64,000 nucleotides of DNA from Fredinandcohnia quinoae (GTDB lineage Bacteria > Bacillota > Bacilli > Bacillales > Bacillaceae_L). The notes under the pieces were generated by a model. It saw only the letters and a list, made by a program, of their open reading frames with translations, searched no databases and was not told where the DNA came from. The position numbers and the translations under genes were made by a program. Location of the stretch: the NCBI RefSeq assembly GCF_022427965.1, contig NZ_JAKTTI010000006.1, forward strand, positions 62,001 to 126,000. The letters are read 5' to 3'. Positions 49,388 to 61,064 of the stretch are shown here, one piece after another. Numbering within the stretch: the first letter of the stretch is position 1; every line of letters starts with the position of its first letter.

Positions 49388-50743
49388 TCATGCTGTTGTT
49401 TTCGTTGCGTGTAAAGATAAATCCTCTTCAACCTTCACGAATTGGCCTTCATTATAAGGATAACCAGCTTTGTTGATTTTCACCTTTACAATCTTTCCAA
49501 TCATATCTTCTGTTGCATTAAATTTAACCTTTAAGTAATTATCGGTATATCCAATATATAATCCACTATTCAGATTATCTTTATCGATTTCCTCCGGAAT
49601 TACCTCTAAAACCTCACCTTCATACTTGGAAGCATATTCCTTAGCAAGTTGGTCTGATAAAGTAATTAAGCGATGTACACGTTCATTTTTTACGTCTTCA
49701 TCTACTTGTTCTTCCATTCGAGCTGCTGGTGTTCCAGTACGTTTTGAGTATGGGAATACGTGAAGTTCCGAAAAATGATGCTCTTTTACGAAATTATACG
49801 TTTCCATGAACTCATCTTCTGTTTCACCAGGAAAACCAACAATAAGATCAGAGGTTAATGCTAAGCCTGGTAAAGCTTCACGTAAGCGTATCAATCGTTC
49901 AGCAAAGAATTCCATTGTATATTTGCGTCTCATTCTTTTTAAGACAGAATTTGAGCCTGATTGAAGTGGAACATGAAGATGACGAACGATTTTTTTCGAT
50001 TGATCAAGAACTTCAATAATTTCATCTGTAATTTGACTCGCTTCAATTGAAGAAATACGAATTCTCTTAAGACCAATTACCTTTTGCTCTAAGTCTCTTA
50101 ATAAGGCTGCTAGGTTATAATCCTTCATATCTTCACCATAACCACCAGTATGGATTCCAGTTAGGACAATTTCCTTATAACCAGCGTTGACTAAGGATTG
50201 TGCTTGTTTAACTACTTCTTCAGGATCTCTAGAACGCATTAAGCCCCTAGCCCATGGAATAATACAGAAGGTGCAGAAATTATTACAGCCTTCCTGAATT
50301 TTTAATGAAGCACGTGTTCGATCAGTAAATGCAGGAACATCTAGCTCTTCAAATACACGTGCTTTCATGATATTTCCAACACCATTTATTGGCTGACGTT
50401 CTTGTTTATATTGATCTATATATTCAAGCATTTTAACTCGATCTTGAGTTCCAACAACAATATCGACTCCAGGTATTGCCATGACTTCAGCTGGTGAAGT
50501 TTGTGCATAACATCCTGTGACGCAAATAACAGCATCAGGATTTTTTCTAATCGCTCTCCGAATAACCTGTCTACTCTTCTTATCACCAGTGTTCGTCACA
50601 GTACATGTATTAATTACATATACGTCTGCTGTACTCTCAAATTCTGTGCGTTCATAGCCTGCTTCTTTAAAAAGCTGCCAAATTGCTTCTGTTTCATAAT
50701 GATTTACTTTACAACCTAAAGTATGAAACGCAACTAATGACAT
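49388..50743 (-). CDS. mtaB: tRNA t6A37 methylthiotransferase MtaB
   Basis: 451 residues from ATG 50743 (GAGGTGA upstream). N-terminal cluster cysteines (LGCKVN, NTCTVTN, VTGCYAQ), radical-SAM cluster CNNFCTFC, and a C-terminal TRAM domain. Adds the methylthio group to t6A37 in tRNAs. Equivalent to B. subtilis YqeV, in the same operon after rsmE, which it almost touches. Confidence 0.95.
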   Translation of the reverse strand: MSLVAFHTLGCKVNHYETEAIWQLFKEAGYERTEFESTADVYVINTCTVTNTGDKKSRQVIRRAIRKNPDAVICVTGCYAQTSPAEVMAIPGVDIVVGTQDRVKMLEYIDQYKQERQPINGVGNIMKARVFEELDVPAFTDRTRASLKIQEGCNNFCTFCIIPWARGLMRSRDPEEVVKQAQSLVNAGYKEIVLTGIHTGGYGEDMKDYNLAALLRDLEQKVIGLKRIRISSIEASQITDEIIEVLDQSKKIVRHLHVPLQSGSNSVLKRMRRKYTMEFFAERLIRLREALPGLALTSDLIVGFPGETEDEFMETYNFVKEHHFSELHVFPYSKRTGTPAARMEEQVDEDVKNERVHRLITLSDQLAKEYASKYEGEVLEVIPEEIDKDNLNSGLYIGYTDNYLKVKFNATEDMIGKIVKVKINKAGYPYNEGQFVKVEEDLSLHATKTTA

Positions 50744-50748
50744 GTTAG

Positions 50749-51495
50749 TCACCTCGCTAATTCAAAATAATATGAAACAGCTGATAATACATATAAAGGT
50801 GCTGTTTCAGTTCGTAAAATTCTTGGACCAAAACTACAGGTAAGAAAACCATTTTCCTCTAGCCTACTTACCTCTTTTTCACTAAGGCCACCCTCAGGTC
50901 CTACTACAACAAGGAGAGATTGACCCTCAACTAGTTCATTAAATAATCGAACAAGCTTTGATTTTTCACCACTTTTTGCATCTTCTTCATATGCGATTAA
51001 TTTATAATCGTATGACTGACTATATGTAAGTAAGTCAGTTAATGAAAGAGCTTCATGAACGGAAGGTATGATAGTTCGATGTGATTGCTCTGCTGCTTCT
51101 TTCGCAATTTTATTCCATCGCTCCACCTTTTTTAATCCCTTCTTCTCATCCCATTTTACGACTGAGCGAGCAGCAATAAAAGGGACAAACTCACTTGCAC
51201 CAAGCTCGGTCCCTTTTTGGATGACATATTCAAGTTTATCCCCTTTAGGCAACCCACTCGCTATTGTAACTTTAATTGGGAGCTCGTTAGATTTCTCTAT
51301 CCATTCTACAACATTTACAAAAACAACATCATTGGAAATTTCAGTAATCGTGCAGCGAGCTACCTTCCCATTAGGATCACAGCAAATAATTTGATGGCCT
51401 ACATCCATTCTCATTACACGGATGATATGATGAACATCGTCACCTGTAATTATCGTACTTGATTCTTCAAATTTATCGACAAAATATCTTTGCAT
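50749..51495 (-). CDS. rsmE: 16S rRNA (uracil1498-N3)-methyltransferase RsmE
   Basis: 248 residues. N-terminal PUA-like domain (QRYFVDKFEES) and SPOUT methyltransferase with the knotted SAM site VVVGPEGGLSEKEV and FGPRILRTETAPLYVLSA. Methylates U1498 of 16S rRNA. Part of the dnaJ-prmA-rsmE-mtaB segment. Confidence 0.94.
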   Translation of the reverse strand: MQRYFVDKFEESSTIITGDDVHHIIRVMRMDVGHQIICCDPNGKVARCTITEISNDVVFVNVVEWIEKSNELPIKVTIASGLPKGDKLEYVIQKGTELGASEFVPFIAARSVVKWDEKKGLKKVERWNKIAKEAAEQSHRTIIPSVHEALSLTDLLTYSQSYDYKLIAYEEDAKSGEKSKLVRLFNELVEGQSLLVVVGPEGGLSEKEVSRLEENGFLTCSFGPRILRTETAPLYVLSAVSYYFELAR

Positions 51496-51530
51496 TCAGC
51501 CACCACCTGAAAAACTAACATCATCTTTTT

Positions 51531-52469
51531 TTACTTTTTCCTCGCAATGATTGCAACCCAATCTTCCATAAGCATGATCTCATTAATTAAGAAGCCAGCC
51601 TTCAATAAACCGTCCTTAACTTCCTGTTTCTTAGTATTAATAATACCTGAGACGATAAAATAACCATTGGGCTTTAATACTCGAGCTGCATCATTAATAA
51701 AGCGTAAAATAATTTCTGCTAAAATATTCGCAACTACTATATCGACAGTACCCTCGATATTTTCAAGTAGATTATTTTGCGAAACAGTGACAATCTCTTG
51801 AACTTTATTTAATTTAACATTTATCTTTGCACTTTCCACAGCAACAGTATCCAAGTCAAGTGCTTCTATTTTGGAGGCTCCCAGCATGGCACCTGCAATA
51901 CTAAGGACACCTGAACCTGTACCCACATCAATAATTTGATCACCATTCTTAACAGTACGCTCTAATGCTTGTATACTCATTACTGTCGTTGGATGTGTTC
52001 CTGTACCAAATGCCATTCCTGGATCTAATTCAATTATTAATTCGTCACTACTTACTGGCTCATAAGTTTCCCAAGTAGGAACAATTGTGAACTTCTCGGA
52101 AATTTTAACAGGATTATAATATTTCTTCCAAGCGGTTGCCCATTCTTCCTCATTCACTTCACTTATCGTGATATTGTTATGCCCCAAATCAATATCAAAT
52201 AGTAATAGATTATTGATTGCTTCTTTAATTTCATCTACCGCTTCACCTAAAAAACTATTTACAGGTAAATATGCCTTAACAATTACCCCTTCTTCTGGGT
52301 AATCATCTGGATTAAGTTGGTAGATTTCACCGAAAACATCTTCCCGTTCCTTTGTTAAGTCAAACGGATCCTCGATTACAACTCCACTGGCACCAGCTTC
52401 GTGTAAAATATTTGAAATGGGTTCCACCGCTTCCTGTGTCGTATGAATGCTAATTTCAGACCATTTCAT
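51531..52469 (-). CDS. prmA: Ribosomal protein L11 methyltransferase PrmA
   Basis: 312 residues from ATG 52469. SAM-binding motif [13 protein letters not shown] near 180, [16 protein letters not shown] just before it, and [13 protein letters not shown] as the catalytic-side motif. Methylates L11. Always next to dnaJ in Bacillus; 28 bases after it here. Confidence 0.95.
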   Translation of the reverse strand: MKWSEISIHTTQEAVEPISNILHEAGASGVVIEDPFDLTKEREDVFGEIYQLNPDDYPEEGVIVKAYLPVNSFLGEAVDEIKEAINNLLLFDIDLGHNNITISEVNEEEWATAWKKYYNPVKISEKFTIVPTWETYEPVSSDELIIELDPGMAFGTGTHPTTVMSIQALERTVKNGDQIIDVGTGSGVLSIAGAMLGASKIEALDLDTVAVESAKINVKLNKVQEIVTVSQNNLLENIEGTVDIVVANILAEIILRFINDAARVLKPNGYFIVSGIINTKKQEVKDGLLKAGFLINEIMLMEDWVAIIARKK

Positions 52470-52497
52470 AACTACCAACTCCAATCCTTATTGTCAA

Positions 52498-53628
52498 TCA
52501 TTCGCCTTTTATGGCTCTTTTTACCTTTGCAAAAAAACTATCATGCTGCTCATCAGGTGCTTCATTTCCACTAATTTCAGAGAACTCTCGAAGTAATTGC
52601 TTCTGTTTTTCCGTTAACTTTGTTGGTGTAATTACGCGTACTTGTATATGTTGGTCGCCTTGACCATATCCCCGAACATTTGGAACTCCTTTTCCACGAA
52701 GACGAAATTTAGTACCTGTTTGGGTACCACTAGGAATTTTCAATTTCACTTTTCCGTGCAGTGTCGGAACTTCAATTTCATCACCTAATGATGCTTGTGC
52801 AAATGTCAGAGGCATTTCACAATAAATGTCATCACCATCACGTTCAAAGAATTCATGTGATTTAACATGGAATACAACATACAAATCTCCAGGAGGGCCA
52901 CCATTTATTCCAGGTTCACCTTGTCCGGTTACACGTAATTGTTGACCATCATCGATTCCGGCTGGAATTTTCACATTAATTTTCTTACGTTTTTTAACTT
53001 TACCCAATCCACCACAGGTTGAACATTTATTTTTAATGATTTTACCTGTACCGCTACAGTGGTGACATGTCCTTCTATTAACAATTCTACCAATTGGAGT
53101 ATTTTGCTCTACATTCAACTGACCTGTTCCATGGCAATGAGAACATGTTTCTGGCTTAGTACCTGATTTTGCACCAGTACCAGCACATGTATTACACTCT
53201 TCTTCTCGTGGTATTTCGATATCAGTTTCTTTCCCGAAGACTGCCTCCTCAAAGGTTAGCGTCATCGTGTATTGTAAGTCAGCTCCTTGACGTGGTGCAT
53301 TTGGATCTCTACGTCTTGTACCACCACCAAAAATGGAACTGAAGATATCCTCAAAGCCGAAGCCGCCACCAAAGTCAGCTCCACCTCCAAAGCCACCGAA
53401 GCCTTGATTTGGATCTGTGTGACCAAACTGGTCATAATGAGCACGCTTATTATCATCACTTAGTGATTCATACGCATCCTTAACTTCCTTAAATTTATCA
53501 GCAGCATCTGCTTCTTTATTAATATCGGGGTGATATTTTTTTGATAATTTTCGATATGCTTTTTTTATCTCATCCTTTGAAGCATTTTTCGAAACCCCAA
53601 GTACTTCATAGAAATCTCTTTTACTCAT
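52498..53628 (-). CDS. dnaJ: Chaperone DnaJ
   Basis: 376 residues from ATG 53628 (GGGAG at eight bases). J domain with HPD (33-35), Gly/Phe-rich linker ([16 protein letters not shown]), four CxxCxGxG zinc repeats, and the C-terminal substrate domains. Delivers clients to DnaK and triggers its ATPase. Separated from dnaK by a repeat, a terminator and a second promoter. Confidence 0.96.
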   Translation of the reverse strand: MSKRDFYEVLGVSKNASKDEIKKAYRKLSKKYHPDINKEADAADKFKEVKDAYESLSDDNKRAHYDQFGHTDPNQGFGGFGGGADFGGGFGFEDIFSSIFGGGTRRRDPNAPRQGADLQYTMTLTFEEAVFGKETDIEIPREEECNTCAGTGAKSGTKPETCSHCHGTGQLNVEQNTPIGRIVNRRTCHHCSGTGKIIKNKCSTCGGLGKVKKRKKINVKIPAGIDDGQQLRVTGQGEPGINGGPPGDLYVVFHVKSHEFFERDGDDIYCEMPLTFAQASLGDEIEVPTLHGKVKLKIPSGTQTGTKFRLRGKGVPNVRGYGQGDQHIQVRVITPTKLTEKQKQLLREFSEISGNEAPDEQHDSFFAKVKRAIKGE

Positions 53629-53661
53629 TAAATCCACTCCCGCATTATTCACATAAAGAAT

Positions 53662-53691
53662 ATTTTATCACTGTTATAAGATAAAAGGCAA
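53662..53691 (-). promoter_or_regulatory. Internal sigma-A promoter before dnaJ
   Basis: TTGCCT (53686-53691), 18-bp spacer, TAAAAT (53662-53667) on the minus strand, 34 bases before dnaJ. The B. subtilis dnaK operon also has an internal promoter at this place. Confidence 0.55.
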
Positions 53692-53708
53692 TAAACATTC
53701 CATTAATG

Positions 53709-53748
53709 AAAAAAAGTCAAAGCCAAGACATGCCTGACTTCGACTTTT
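53709..53748 (-). terminator. Terminator between dnaK and dnaJ
   Basis: A 16-bp stem with G-U pairs (53733-53748 with 53712-53727) followed by TTTTTTTC on the minus strand. It follows the family A repeat and lies before the dnaJ promoter. Confidence 0.8.
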
Positions 53749-53765
53749 CATAAATCTTGTTTATA

Positions 53766-53882
53766 TAGCTTCAGGCGCCATCGGCTCGAGGTCAAATAAC
53801 CTGTGTCAACAAAAGTCAAAGTGCGACTTTTTTTGCCACAGAACATTTGCTTGTCGCCGATAGGCAGGCGCCTTACGCTTTT
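53766..53882 (-). repeat. Structured dispersed repeat, family A, copy 2 (3' UTR of dnaK)
   Basis: About 117 nt, read on the minus strand right after the dnaK stop. Same blocks as 14522-14642 and the same fold: GGCGCC/GGCGCC, ATCGGC/GCCGAT, a TGTG/CACA stem and AAAAGTC/GACTTTT. Stem bases differ from copy 1 but pairing is kept. As with copy 1, the element begins at the stop codon, has the same orientation as its gene and is followed by a normal terminator. Confidence 0.85.
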
Positions 53883-55730
<1,848 letters not shown>

Positions 55731-55754
55731 CTAATTTCGATTCACTCGATTAAT

Positions 55755-56339
55755 TTACTGATTTACCTTAACCATTGCAGGACGCAGTACACGATCCTTT
55801 AACTTATATCCTTTTTGAAACTCTTCTAATACGATATTTGATTCAGCATCAGCTTCTTCAACCTGCATGACTGCTTGATGGAAATGCGGGTCAAATTGTA
55901 CACCTACTGATTCAATTGCTTCAACACCTTCTTTTTTAAGTGCTTCAACAATTCCACGATATACCATATCCATTCCTTGCAAAATTGATTTAGAATGTTC
56001 ATCTTTTGCTTCTACCTGCAAAGCTCGTTCAAAATTATCGAGTGCTGGTAATAAATCATTCACTAAACTTTGTGCCCTATATGTAGTAGCTGATTCCTGA
56101 TCCAAACGAACACGGCGTTTATAATTTTCAAAGTCAGCTTGATTACGTAAAATTCGATTTTCTGCGTCACTAAGCTTCGCTTCAAGTTCAGCTATTCTTT
56201 CATTGGCTTTCGAAAGCTCATCTTGTGATTCTTCAATTTCACTTTCTTCTACTAGTTCAGCCTCAGCCTGTTCAATTGTTTCAACAACATCATTTTCTTC
56301 AATCGCTTCATCTTTTAGTATTTCTTTCTCGTTAGCCAA
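55755..56339 (-). CDS. grpE: Nucleotide exchange factor GrpE
   Basis: 194 residues: acidic N-terminus, long coiled coil (about 40-95, [21 protein letters not shown]) and a C-terminal beta domain ending LRPAMVKV. Releases ADP from DnaK. The start codon is TTG 56339, five bases after GGAGGTGA; no ATG is near. Confidence 0.94.
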   Translation of the reverse strand: MANEKEILKDEAIEENDVVETIEQAEAELVEESEIEESQDELSKANERIAELEAKLSDAENRILRNQADFENYKRRVRLDQESATTYRAQSLVNDLLPALDNFERALQVEAKDEHSKSILQGMDMVYRGIVEALKKEGVEAIESVGVQFDPHFHQAVMQVEEADAESNIVLEEFQKGYKLKDRVLRPAMVKVNQ

Positions 56340-56379
56340 TTATTTCACCTCCCTTAAATGGAACAACCACAACAATCGT

Positions 56380-56422
56380 AATCATTAGTTAAGAATGGAT
56401 ATCCCAACCTTAACTAATGATT
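56380..56422 (-). other. Hairpin between hrcA and grpE
   Basis: A perfect 14-bp inverted repeat, CTTAACTAATGATT (56409-56422) with AATCATTAGTTAAG (56380-56393), 15-base loop. It has no T-run, so it is unlikely to terminate. In the B. subtilis dnaK operon the mRNA is cut between hrcA and grpE and a hairpin protects the downstream part; this fits. Confidence 0.68.
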
Positions 56423-56429
56423 ATTACTT

Positions 56430-57461
56430 TTATTCATTTTGATATAGCTTTGTAAGAACCTTAGTAAAGTCTTGACTCATTAGTTGTAGTAAACTTATCA
56501 CACGAGAATATTCCATTCTTGTTGGCCCCAATATAGCAATTGAACCTAAGTGATCAGTCCCTACTGAATAAGAAGCCGTTATTAAACTACAATTATTCAT
56601 CGCAATGTTATTATTCTCATGACCAATTTTAATATTTATACCTTCTTTACTCGTCCGTAAAAGCTTGGTGAATTCATGTTCACTATCAATCATTGTTAAT
56701 AGTGTTCGAATTTTATTAATATCATGAAATTCTGGCTGACTTAGTATATTTGTTTTTCCACCAATATACACTTTATCTTCAGCTTGAAGGGTAAAAGTGC
56801 GATCGAGCACTTCGAGCATACTGTCATAATTGCGAATATGCATTTTTAACAAGGAAACAACTTCTTTATAAATTTTATTCGTTAGCTCTGTCAATGGCAC
56901 CCCAACAAGTCTGTCGTTAAGAATATTAACCATTTTTTCAATATCGGATGGATCAATTGAACCAGGAAAACTAATTGTCCGATTTTCTACATGTCCATTA
57001 TCCGTTACGATTATAGCCACTGCTGTATCTTGATTAATCGGGACAATTTGCAATTTTCTTACCTTATTCTCTTTGAATGCAGGTCCTAATACAATAGCAG
57101 TATAATTCGTTAAATCAGAAAGGATCTGAGCTGATTTTTGAACAATTTTCTCCAGTTCATAAATATGCTCTGCAAAAATTGACTTTATCTCTTGTTTGTC
57201 CTTCTGAGTTAATCGGCTTGGTGATATTAAATGATCAACATAGTAACGATACCCCTTTTCAGAAGGGACCCTACCTGATGAACTATGGGTTTTTTCAATG
57301 AATCCAAGTTCTTCTAAATCTGCCATCTCATTGCGAATGGTTGCCGAGCTAAAAACAATCTCATCCTTTTTCGACAATGTTCTCGACCCTACAGGCTGTG
57401 CAGATCTAATAAAGTCATCAATAATAACTTGAAGTATTAATAGCTGTCGATCTGTTAGCAA
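56430..57461 (-). CDS. hrcA: Heat-inducible transcription repressor HrcA
   Basis: 343 residues: N-terminal winged helix ([28 protein letters not shown]) and a GAF-like dimer domain. Binds CIRCE to repress the dnaK and groE operons; GroEL keeps it active. The start is TTG 57461, six bases after GAGGTGA. First gene of its operon, behind its own CIRCE. Confidence 0.96.
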   Translation of the reverse strand: MLTDRQLLILQVIIDDFIRSAQPVGSRTLSKKDEIVFSSATIRNEMADLEELGFIEKTHSSSGRVPSEKGYRYYVDHLISPSRLTQKDKQEIKSIFAEHIYELEKIVQKSAQILSDLTNYTAIVLGPAFKENKVRKLQIVPINQDTAVAIIVTDNGHVENRTISFPGSIDPSDIEKMVNILNDRLVGVPLTELTNKIYKEVVSLLKMHIRNYDSMLEVLDRTFTLQAEDKVYIGGKTNILSQPEFHDINKIRTLLTMIDSEHEFTKLLRTSKEGINIKIGHENNNIAMNNCSLITASYSVGTDHLGSIAILGPTRMEYSRVISLLQLMSQDFTKVLTKLYQNE

Positions 57462-57476
57462 GGAACATCACCTCTG

Positions 57477-57503
57477 TTAGCACTCCTCAATAGCGAGTGC
57501 TAA
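57477..57503. promoter_or_regulatory. CIRCE operator (HrcA binding site)
   Basis: TTAGCACTC, nine-base spacer, GAGTGCTAA: an exact CIRCE, between the promoter and the hrcA start. It gives HrcA control over the whole operon. Confidence 0.98.
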
Positions 57504-57513
57504 TTCTAAAAAT

Positions 57514-57542
57514 AATTTACCAAATCCCACTCCTATTGTCAA
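57514..57542 (-). promoter_or_regulatory. Sigma-A promoter of the hrcA-dnaK operon
   Basis: TTGACA (57537-57542), 17-bp spacer, TAAATT (57514-57519), so transcription begins just before CIRCE. Confidence 0.8.
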
Positions 57543-57551
57543 CGATTAAGA

Positions 57552-58688
57552 TTATAGTAAAAACGCTTGAAAAACTTCATTTCCAAGAAATTTTCCTTGA
57601 TGTGTTAACCTAATAAATCCATTGCTTTCCTCTATTAAGCCTTTCTTAATTTGTTCATTAATTTGCTCTTGAAAAATATCAAAAATACTTTTGCCGAATT
57701 TTTCATAAAAATGGCTGATGGAAACCCCTTCTATTTTACGCAATCCTAGAAATAATTCTTCTTCCATTTTTTCTTTAACCGATATTTGATTAATTTCGAC
57801 ATACGGAAAACCTGTCTCAGCAATATTTGACATATATTTTTTAATCGGGCCTGCATTTGAAATTCTCTTTCCTCCAATGTAACTATGTGCACCCGCACCG
57901 ATCCCATAATATTCCTCGTTATTCCAATATGTTAGATTATGCTGACTTTCAAAGCCTTTTTTTGCAAAATTACTTATTTCATATTGACTGTAATTATGTT
58001 TGGACATCTCTTCAAGCAATAATTCATACATACACGCCTCATTTTCTTCACCAGGTAAGTGTAGCTTTCCTCTTCTCATTAAATTATAGAAGACTGTTTT
58101 TGGCTCAATAATAAGTGAATAAGCTGAAAAATGTTCAACTTCAAGACTGAATGCAATATCAAGTGAATCTTTGAAACTCTCCAATGTTTGAGTAGGTAAC
58201 GCGTACATCAAATCAATGCTAATATTTTTAAATCCTACTTCTTTTGCAAATTCTATCGTTTGAAAAACATCTTTTCGGCGGTGTGTCCTACCAATTTTCT
58301 CTAGCAACTGATCATCAAATGTTTGAACTCCAAAGCTAATTCGATTGACACCCGCATCTGCTAATAGCTGCAACTTTTCCTTCGGAAGATCACCAGGATT
58401 CGCTTCAAATGTAAATTCTAAATTAGGCTGTCTTGGGAGTAAATATTGATTAATACTTGTAAGAAATTGTTCTAGCTGCTTCATCGTTAATACTGTTGGG
58501 GTACCACCACCAACAAAAATCGTTTTTAAATTTTGGGGTGGATGTGATTCAACCGTATTTCTTAATTCAGTGTCCATTGCCTGTAAATATTCCTCAACAG
58601 GTTGTCCTTGAAAAAAAACTTTATTAAAATCACAATAATGACAAATTTGTTCACAAAACGGAATATGAAGATATGCAGCTTGTACCAT
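57552..58688 (-). CDS. hemW: Radical SAM haem chaperone HemW
   Basis: 378 residues. Cluster motif C12, C16, C19 (CEQICHYCDF), where HemN proper also needs a further Cys; GGGTPTVL and FEANPGDL are typical. It transfers haem rather than oxidising coproporphyrinogen, so the older name hemN is misleading. Lies between lepA and hrcA as in B. subtilis. The hrcA promoter begins ten bases after its stop. Confidence 0.9.
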   Translation of the reverse strand: MVQAAYLHIPFCEQICHYCDFNKVFFQGQPVEEYLQAMDTELRNTVESHPPQNLKTIFVGGGTPTVLTMKQLEQFLTSINQYLLPRQPNLEFTFEANPGDLPKEKLQLLADAGVNRISFGVQTFDDQLLEKIGRTHRRKDVFQTIEFAKEVGFKNISIDLMYALPTQTLESFKDSLDIAFSLEVEHFSAYSLIIEPKTVFYNLMRRGKLHLPGEENEACMYELLLEEMSKHNYSQYEISNFAKKGFESQHNLTYWNNEEYYGIGAGAHSYIGGKRISNAGPIKKYMSNIAETGFPYVEINQISVKEKMEEELFLGLRKIEGVSISHFYEKFGKSIFDIFQEQINEQIKKGLIEESNGFIRLTHQGKFLGNEVFQAFLL

Positions 58689-58715
58689 AAAATCACCACT
58701 TTCTTAGCTGTAAAT

Positions 58716-58740
58716 TGAAAAACCGCAGAAATTCTGCGGT
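58716..58740 (-). terminator. Terminator between lepA and hemW
   Basis: ACCGCAG/CTGCGGT (58722-58728 and 58734-58740) with TTTTTC on the minus strand. It lies right after lepA. Confidence 0.88.
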
Positions 58741-58750
58741 CATTAGTTTT

Positions 58751-60577
58751 TTATTTGCTGTCATCCATTTTCAATACGGCCATGAATGCTTCTTGAGGGA
58801 CTTCGACTGAACCGACTTGTTTCATTCGTTTCTTACCCTCTTTTTGTTTTTCAAGTAGCTTACGCTTACGTGAAATATCTCCACCATAACATTTGGCAAG
58901 AACGTTTTTACGCATTGCCTTGATTGTTGAACGAGCAATTATTTTCTGACCAACAGCTGCCTGGATCGGCACTTCAAACTGCTGTCTAGGGATTAGCTCC
59001 TTAAGTTTTTCTACAATTATTTTACCACGATCATACGCCGAATCACGATGCACAATAAATGATAAAGCATCTACCTTTTCTGCATTTAGTAAAATGTCCA
59101 TTTTAACAAGCTTCGAAGGTTTATATCCAATTAACTCATAATCAAATGATGCATATCCTTTTGTATTAGACTTGAGTTGATCGAAGAAATCATACACAAT
59201 CTCTGCTAAAGGAATTTCATAGACAATGCTCACTCTATTTTCATCAAGATACTGCATATCAATAAAGGACCCACGCTTATTTTGACAAAGCTCCATAACA
59301 GCTCCCACAAAATCATTTGGCACCATCATCGTTGCTTTTACATATGGTTCTTCAATTCTGTCAATTTTTTGTGGATCAGGCATATTAGACGGATTATCAA
59401 TTCGCAAATCTGTACCATCTGTCATAAATACATCATAGATAACACTTGGTGCAGTTGTAATTAAATCAATATTAAATTCTCTTTCGATACGCTCTTGAAT
59501 GATTTCCATATGTAATAATCCTAGGAAACCACAACGGAAACCAAAACCTAACGCTTGTGATGTTTCTGGTTCAAATTGAAGAGCAGCATCATTTAATTCT
59601 AACTTCTCCAATGCTTCCCGTAAATCATTGTATTTCGCTGTATCGATAGGGTACAACCCACAGAAAACCATTGGATTTAAGCGTCTATAACCTGGTAGCG
59701 GCTCAACCGCACCGTTTTTAGCATTTGTAATGGTGTCCCCTACTCGAGTATCACCAACATTTTTAATTGCAGCTGTTAAAAATCCTACATCCCCGACAGT
59801 TAGTTCATCTCGTAAGGTAGACTTCGGTGTAAACACACCAGCCTCAATAACTTCGAACTCTTTCCCTGTTGCCATCATTTTAATCTTGTCACCTGGTTTA
59901 ACAGTTCCTTGAACCACCCTAATATAGGCTACAACTCCACGATATGGGTCATATAATGAATCAAAAATAAGTGCTTGTAGTGGGGCATCTGGATCACCTT
60001 GAGGTGCAGGGACTTTTTCTACAACTTGTTCAAGTATATCTTCAATCCCAATTCCCGCCTTTGCTGATGCAAGGACAGCATCTGATGCGTCAAGGCCAAT
60101 TACATCCTCAATTTCAGTTCTTACTCGCTCCGGATCGGCACTTGGTAAATCAATTTTATTAATAACTGGGATGATTTCCAATTCATTATCTAGTGCTAAA
60201 TAAACGTTAGCCAACGTTTGCGCTTCAATTCCTTGAGCAGCATCCACTACTAAAACTGCACCTTCACATGCAGCTAGGCTTCGGGATACCTCATAAGTAA
60301 AGTCTACGTGTCCTGGTGTATCAATTAAATGAAAAATGTATTCTTCTCCATCTTTCGCTTTATATCTTAATTGAACAGCATTTAATTTAATTGTTATCCC
60401 ACGTTCTCTTTCCAGATCCATAGAATCTAGCAATTGGTCTTTCATTTCACGGTGTGTTAATGCACCTGTCTTCTCTAAAATTCGATCTGCTAATGTAGAT
60501 TTCCCATGATCTATATGAGCAATGATTGAGAAATTTCGTATCTTTGCTTGTCTCTTCAGTCTTTCATCTTTGTTCAT
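58751..60577 (-). CDS. lepA: Elongation factor 4 (LepA)
   Basis: 608 residues from ATG 60577 (AAGGAG seven bases upstream; the codon before it is TTG). GTPase motifs AHIDHGKST (20-28), DTPGHVDF and NKIDLP, EF-G-like domains, and the LepA-specific C-terminus with [20 protein letters not shown]. Acts on stalled or assembling ribosomes at the membrane. Confidence 0.97.
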   Translation of the reverse strand: MNKDERLKRQAKIRNFSIIAHIDHGKSTLADRILEKTGALTHREMKDQLLDSMDLERERGITIKLNAVQLRYKAKDGEEYIFHLIDTPGHVDFTYEVSRSLAACEGAVLVVDAAQGIEAQTLANVYLALDNELEIIPVINKIDLPSADPERVRTEIEDVIGLDASDAVLASAKAGIGIEDILEQVVEKVPAPQGDPDAPLQALIFDSLYDPYRGVVAYIRVVQGTVKPGDKIKMMATGKEFEVIEAGVFTPKSTLRDELTVGDVGFLTAAIKNVGDTRVGDTITNAKNGAVEPLPGYRRLNPMVFCGLYPIDTAKYNDLREALEKLELNDAALQFEPETSQALGFGFRCGFLGLLHMEIIQERIEREFNIDLITTAPSVIYDVFMTDGTDLRIDNPSNMPDPQKIDRIEEPYVKATMMVPNDFVGAVMELCQNKRGSFIDMQYLDENRVSIVYEIPLAEIVYDFFDQLKSNTKGYASFDYELIGYKPSKLVKMDILLNAEKVDALSFIVHRDSAYDRGKIIVEKLKELIPRQQFEVPIQAAVGQKIIARSTIKAMRKNVLAKCYGGDISRKRKLLEKQKEGKKRMKQVGSVEVPQEAFMAVLKMDDSK

Positions 60578-60646
60578 CAAAATTCTCCTTTATTGAACGG
60601 ACTACACTAGATTAGATTATACAAAACATTTGTCAAACATTCAAAA

Positions 60647-60686
60647 CAAAAAAGAGAGCACCATCACCTTTTTGTGACAGACACTC
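60647..60686 (-). terminator. Terminator of the gpr-spoIIP-yqxA cluster
   Basis: A GAG..CAC/GTG..CTC stem (60674-60686 with 60656-60667) with G-U pairs and one bulge, then TCTTTTTTG on the minus strand. It begins four bases after yqxA. Confidence 0.72.
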
Positions 60687-60689
60687 CAT

Positions 60690-61049
60690 TTAACCAAACA
60701 AATTTAATAGATTTTCGATCCCATTTCCAATTGCAGTCATTACTTTCTCAAATAAAGAACTTATACCATCACCAAGCTTTTTGCCAATACTAGATACAAA
60801 ATTAAATGTCTCTACCTCTTCTAATTGTTGGTGTTTTTGTTCGATATCATGACTAGTGACTTTCCTTCCTAATACGGATGCCTCCACCTCGCCATTTTGA
60901 TTATCCGAGATATGAAAGGCACCTTGAAGAGAGGGATCATCATAGCCCCTCATCCTCTTCATGCCTTCATTTGCTTGTTGCATCCCTATCAAAACACCGA
61001 GTAGAAGAACAGTTGAGATTAGAAAACATTTCATCATGAATTTAAACAT
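60690..61049 (-). CDS. yqxA: DUF3679 protein YqxA
   Basis: 119 residues from ATG 61049. One N-terminal membrane helix (about 6-24), then HISDNQNGEVEASVLGRKVTSHD and a C-terminal amphipathic helix (KVMTAIGNGIENLLNLF). Matches YqxA, always next to spoIIP, in size and place. Presumably sporulation-linked through its neighbours; function unknown. Confidence 0.8.
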   Translation of the reverse strand: MFKFMMKCFLISTVLLLGVLIGMQQANEGMKRMRGYDDPSLQGAFHISDNQNGEVEASVLGRKVTSHDIEQKHQQLEEVETFNFVSSIGKKLGDGISSLFEKVMTAIGNGIENLLNLFG

Positions 61050-61064
61050 CACACATTTCCCTCT

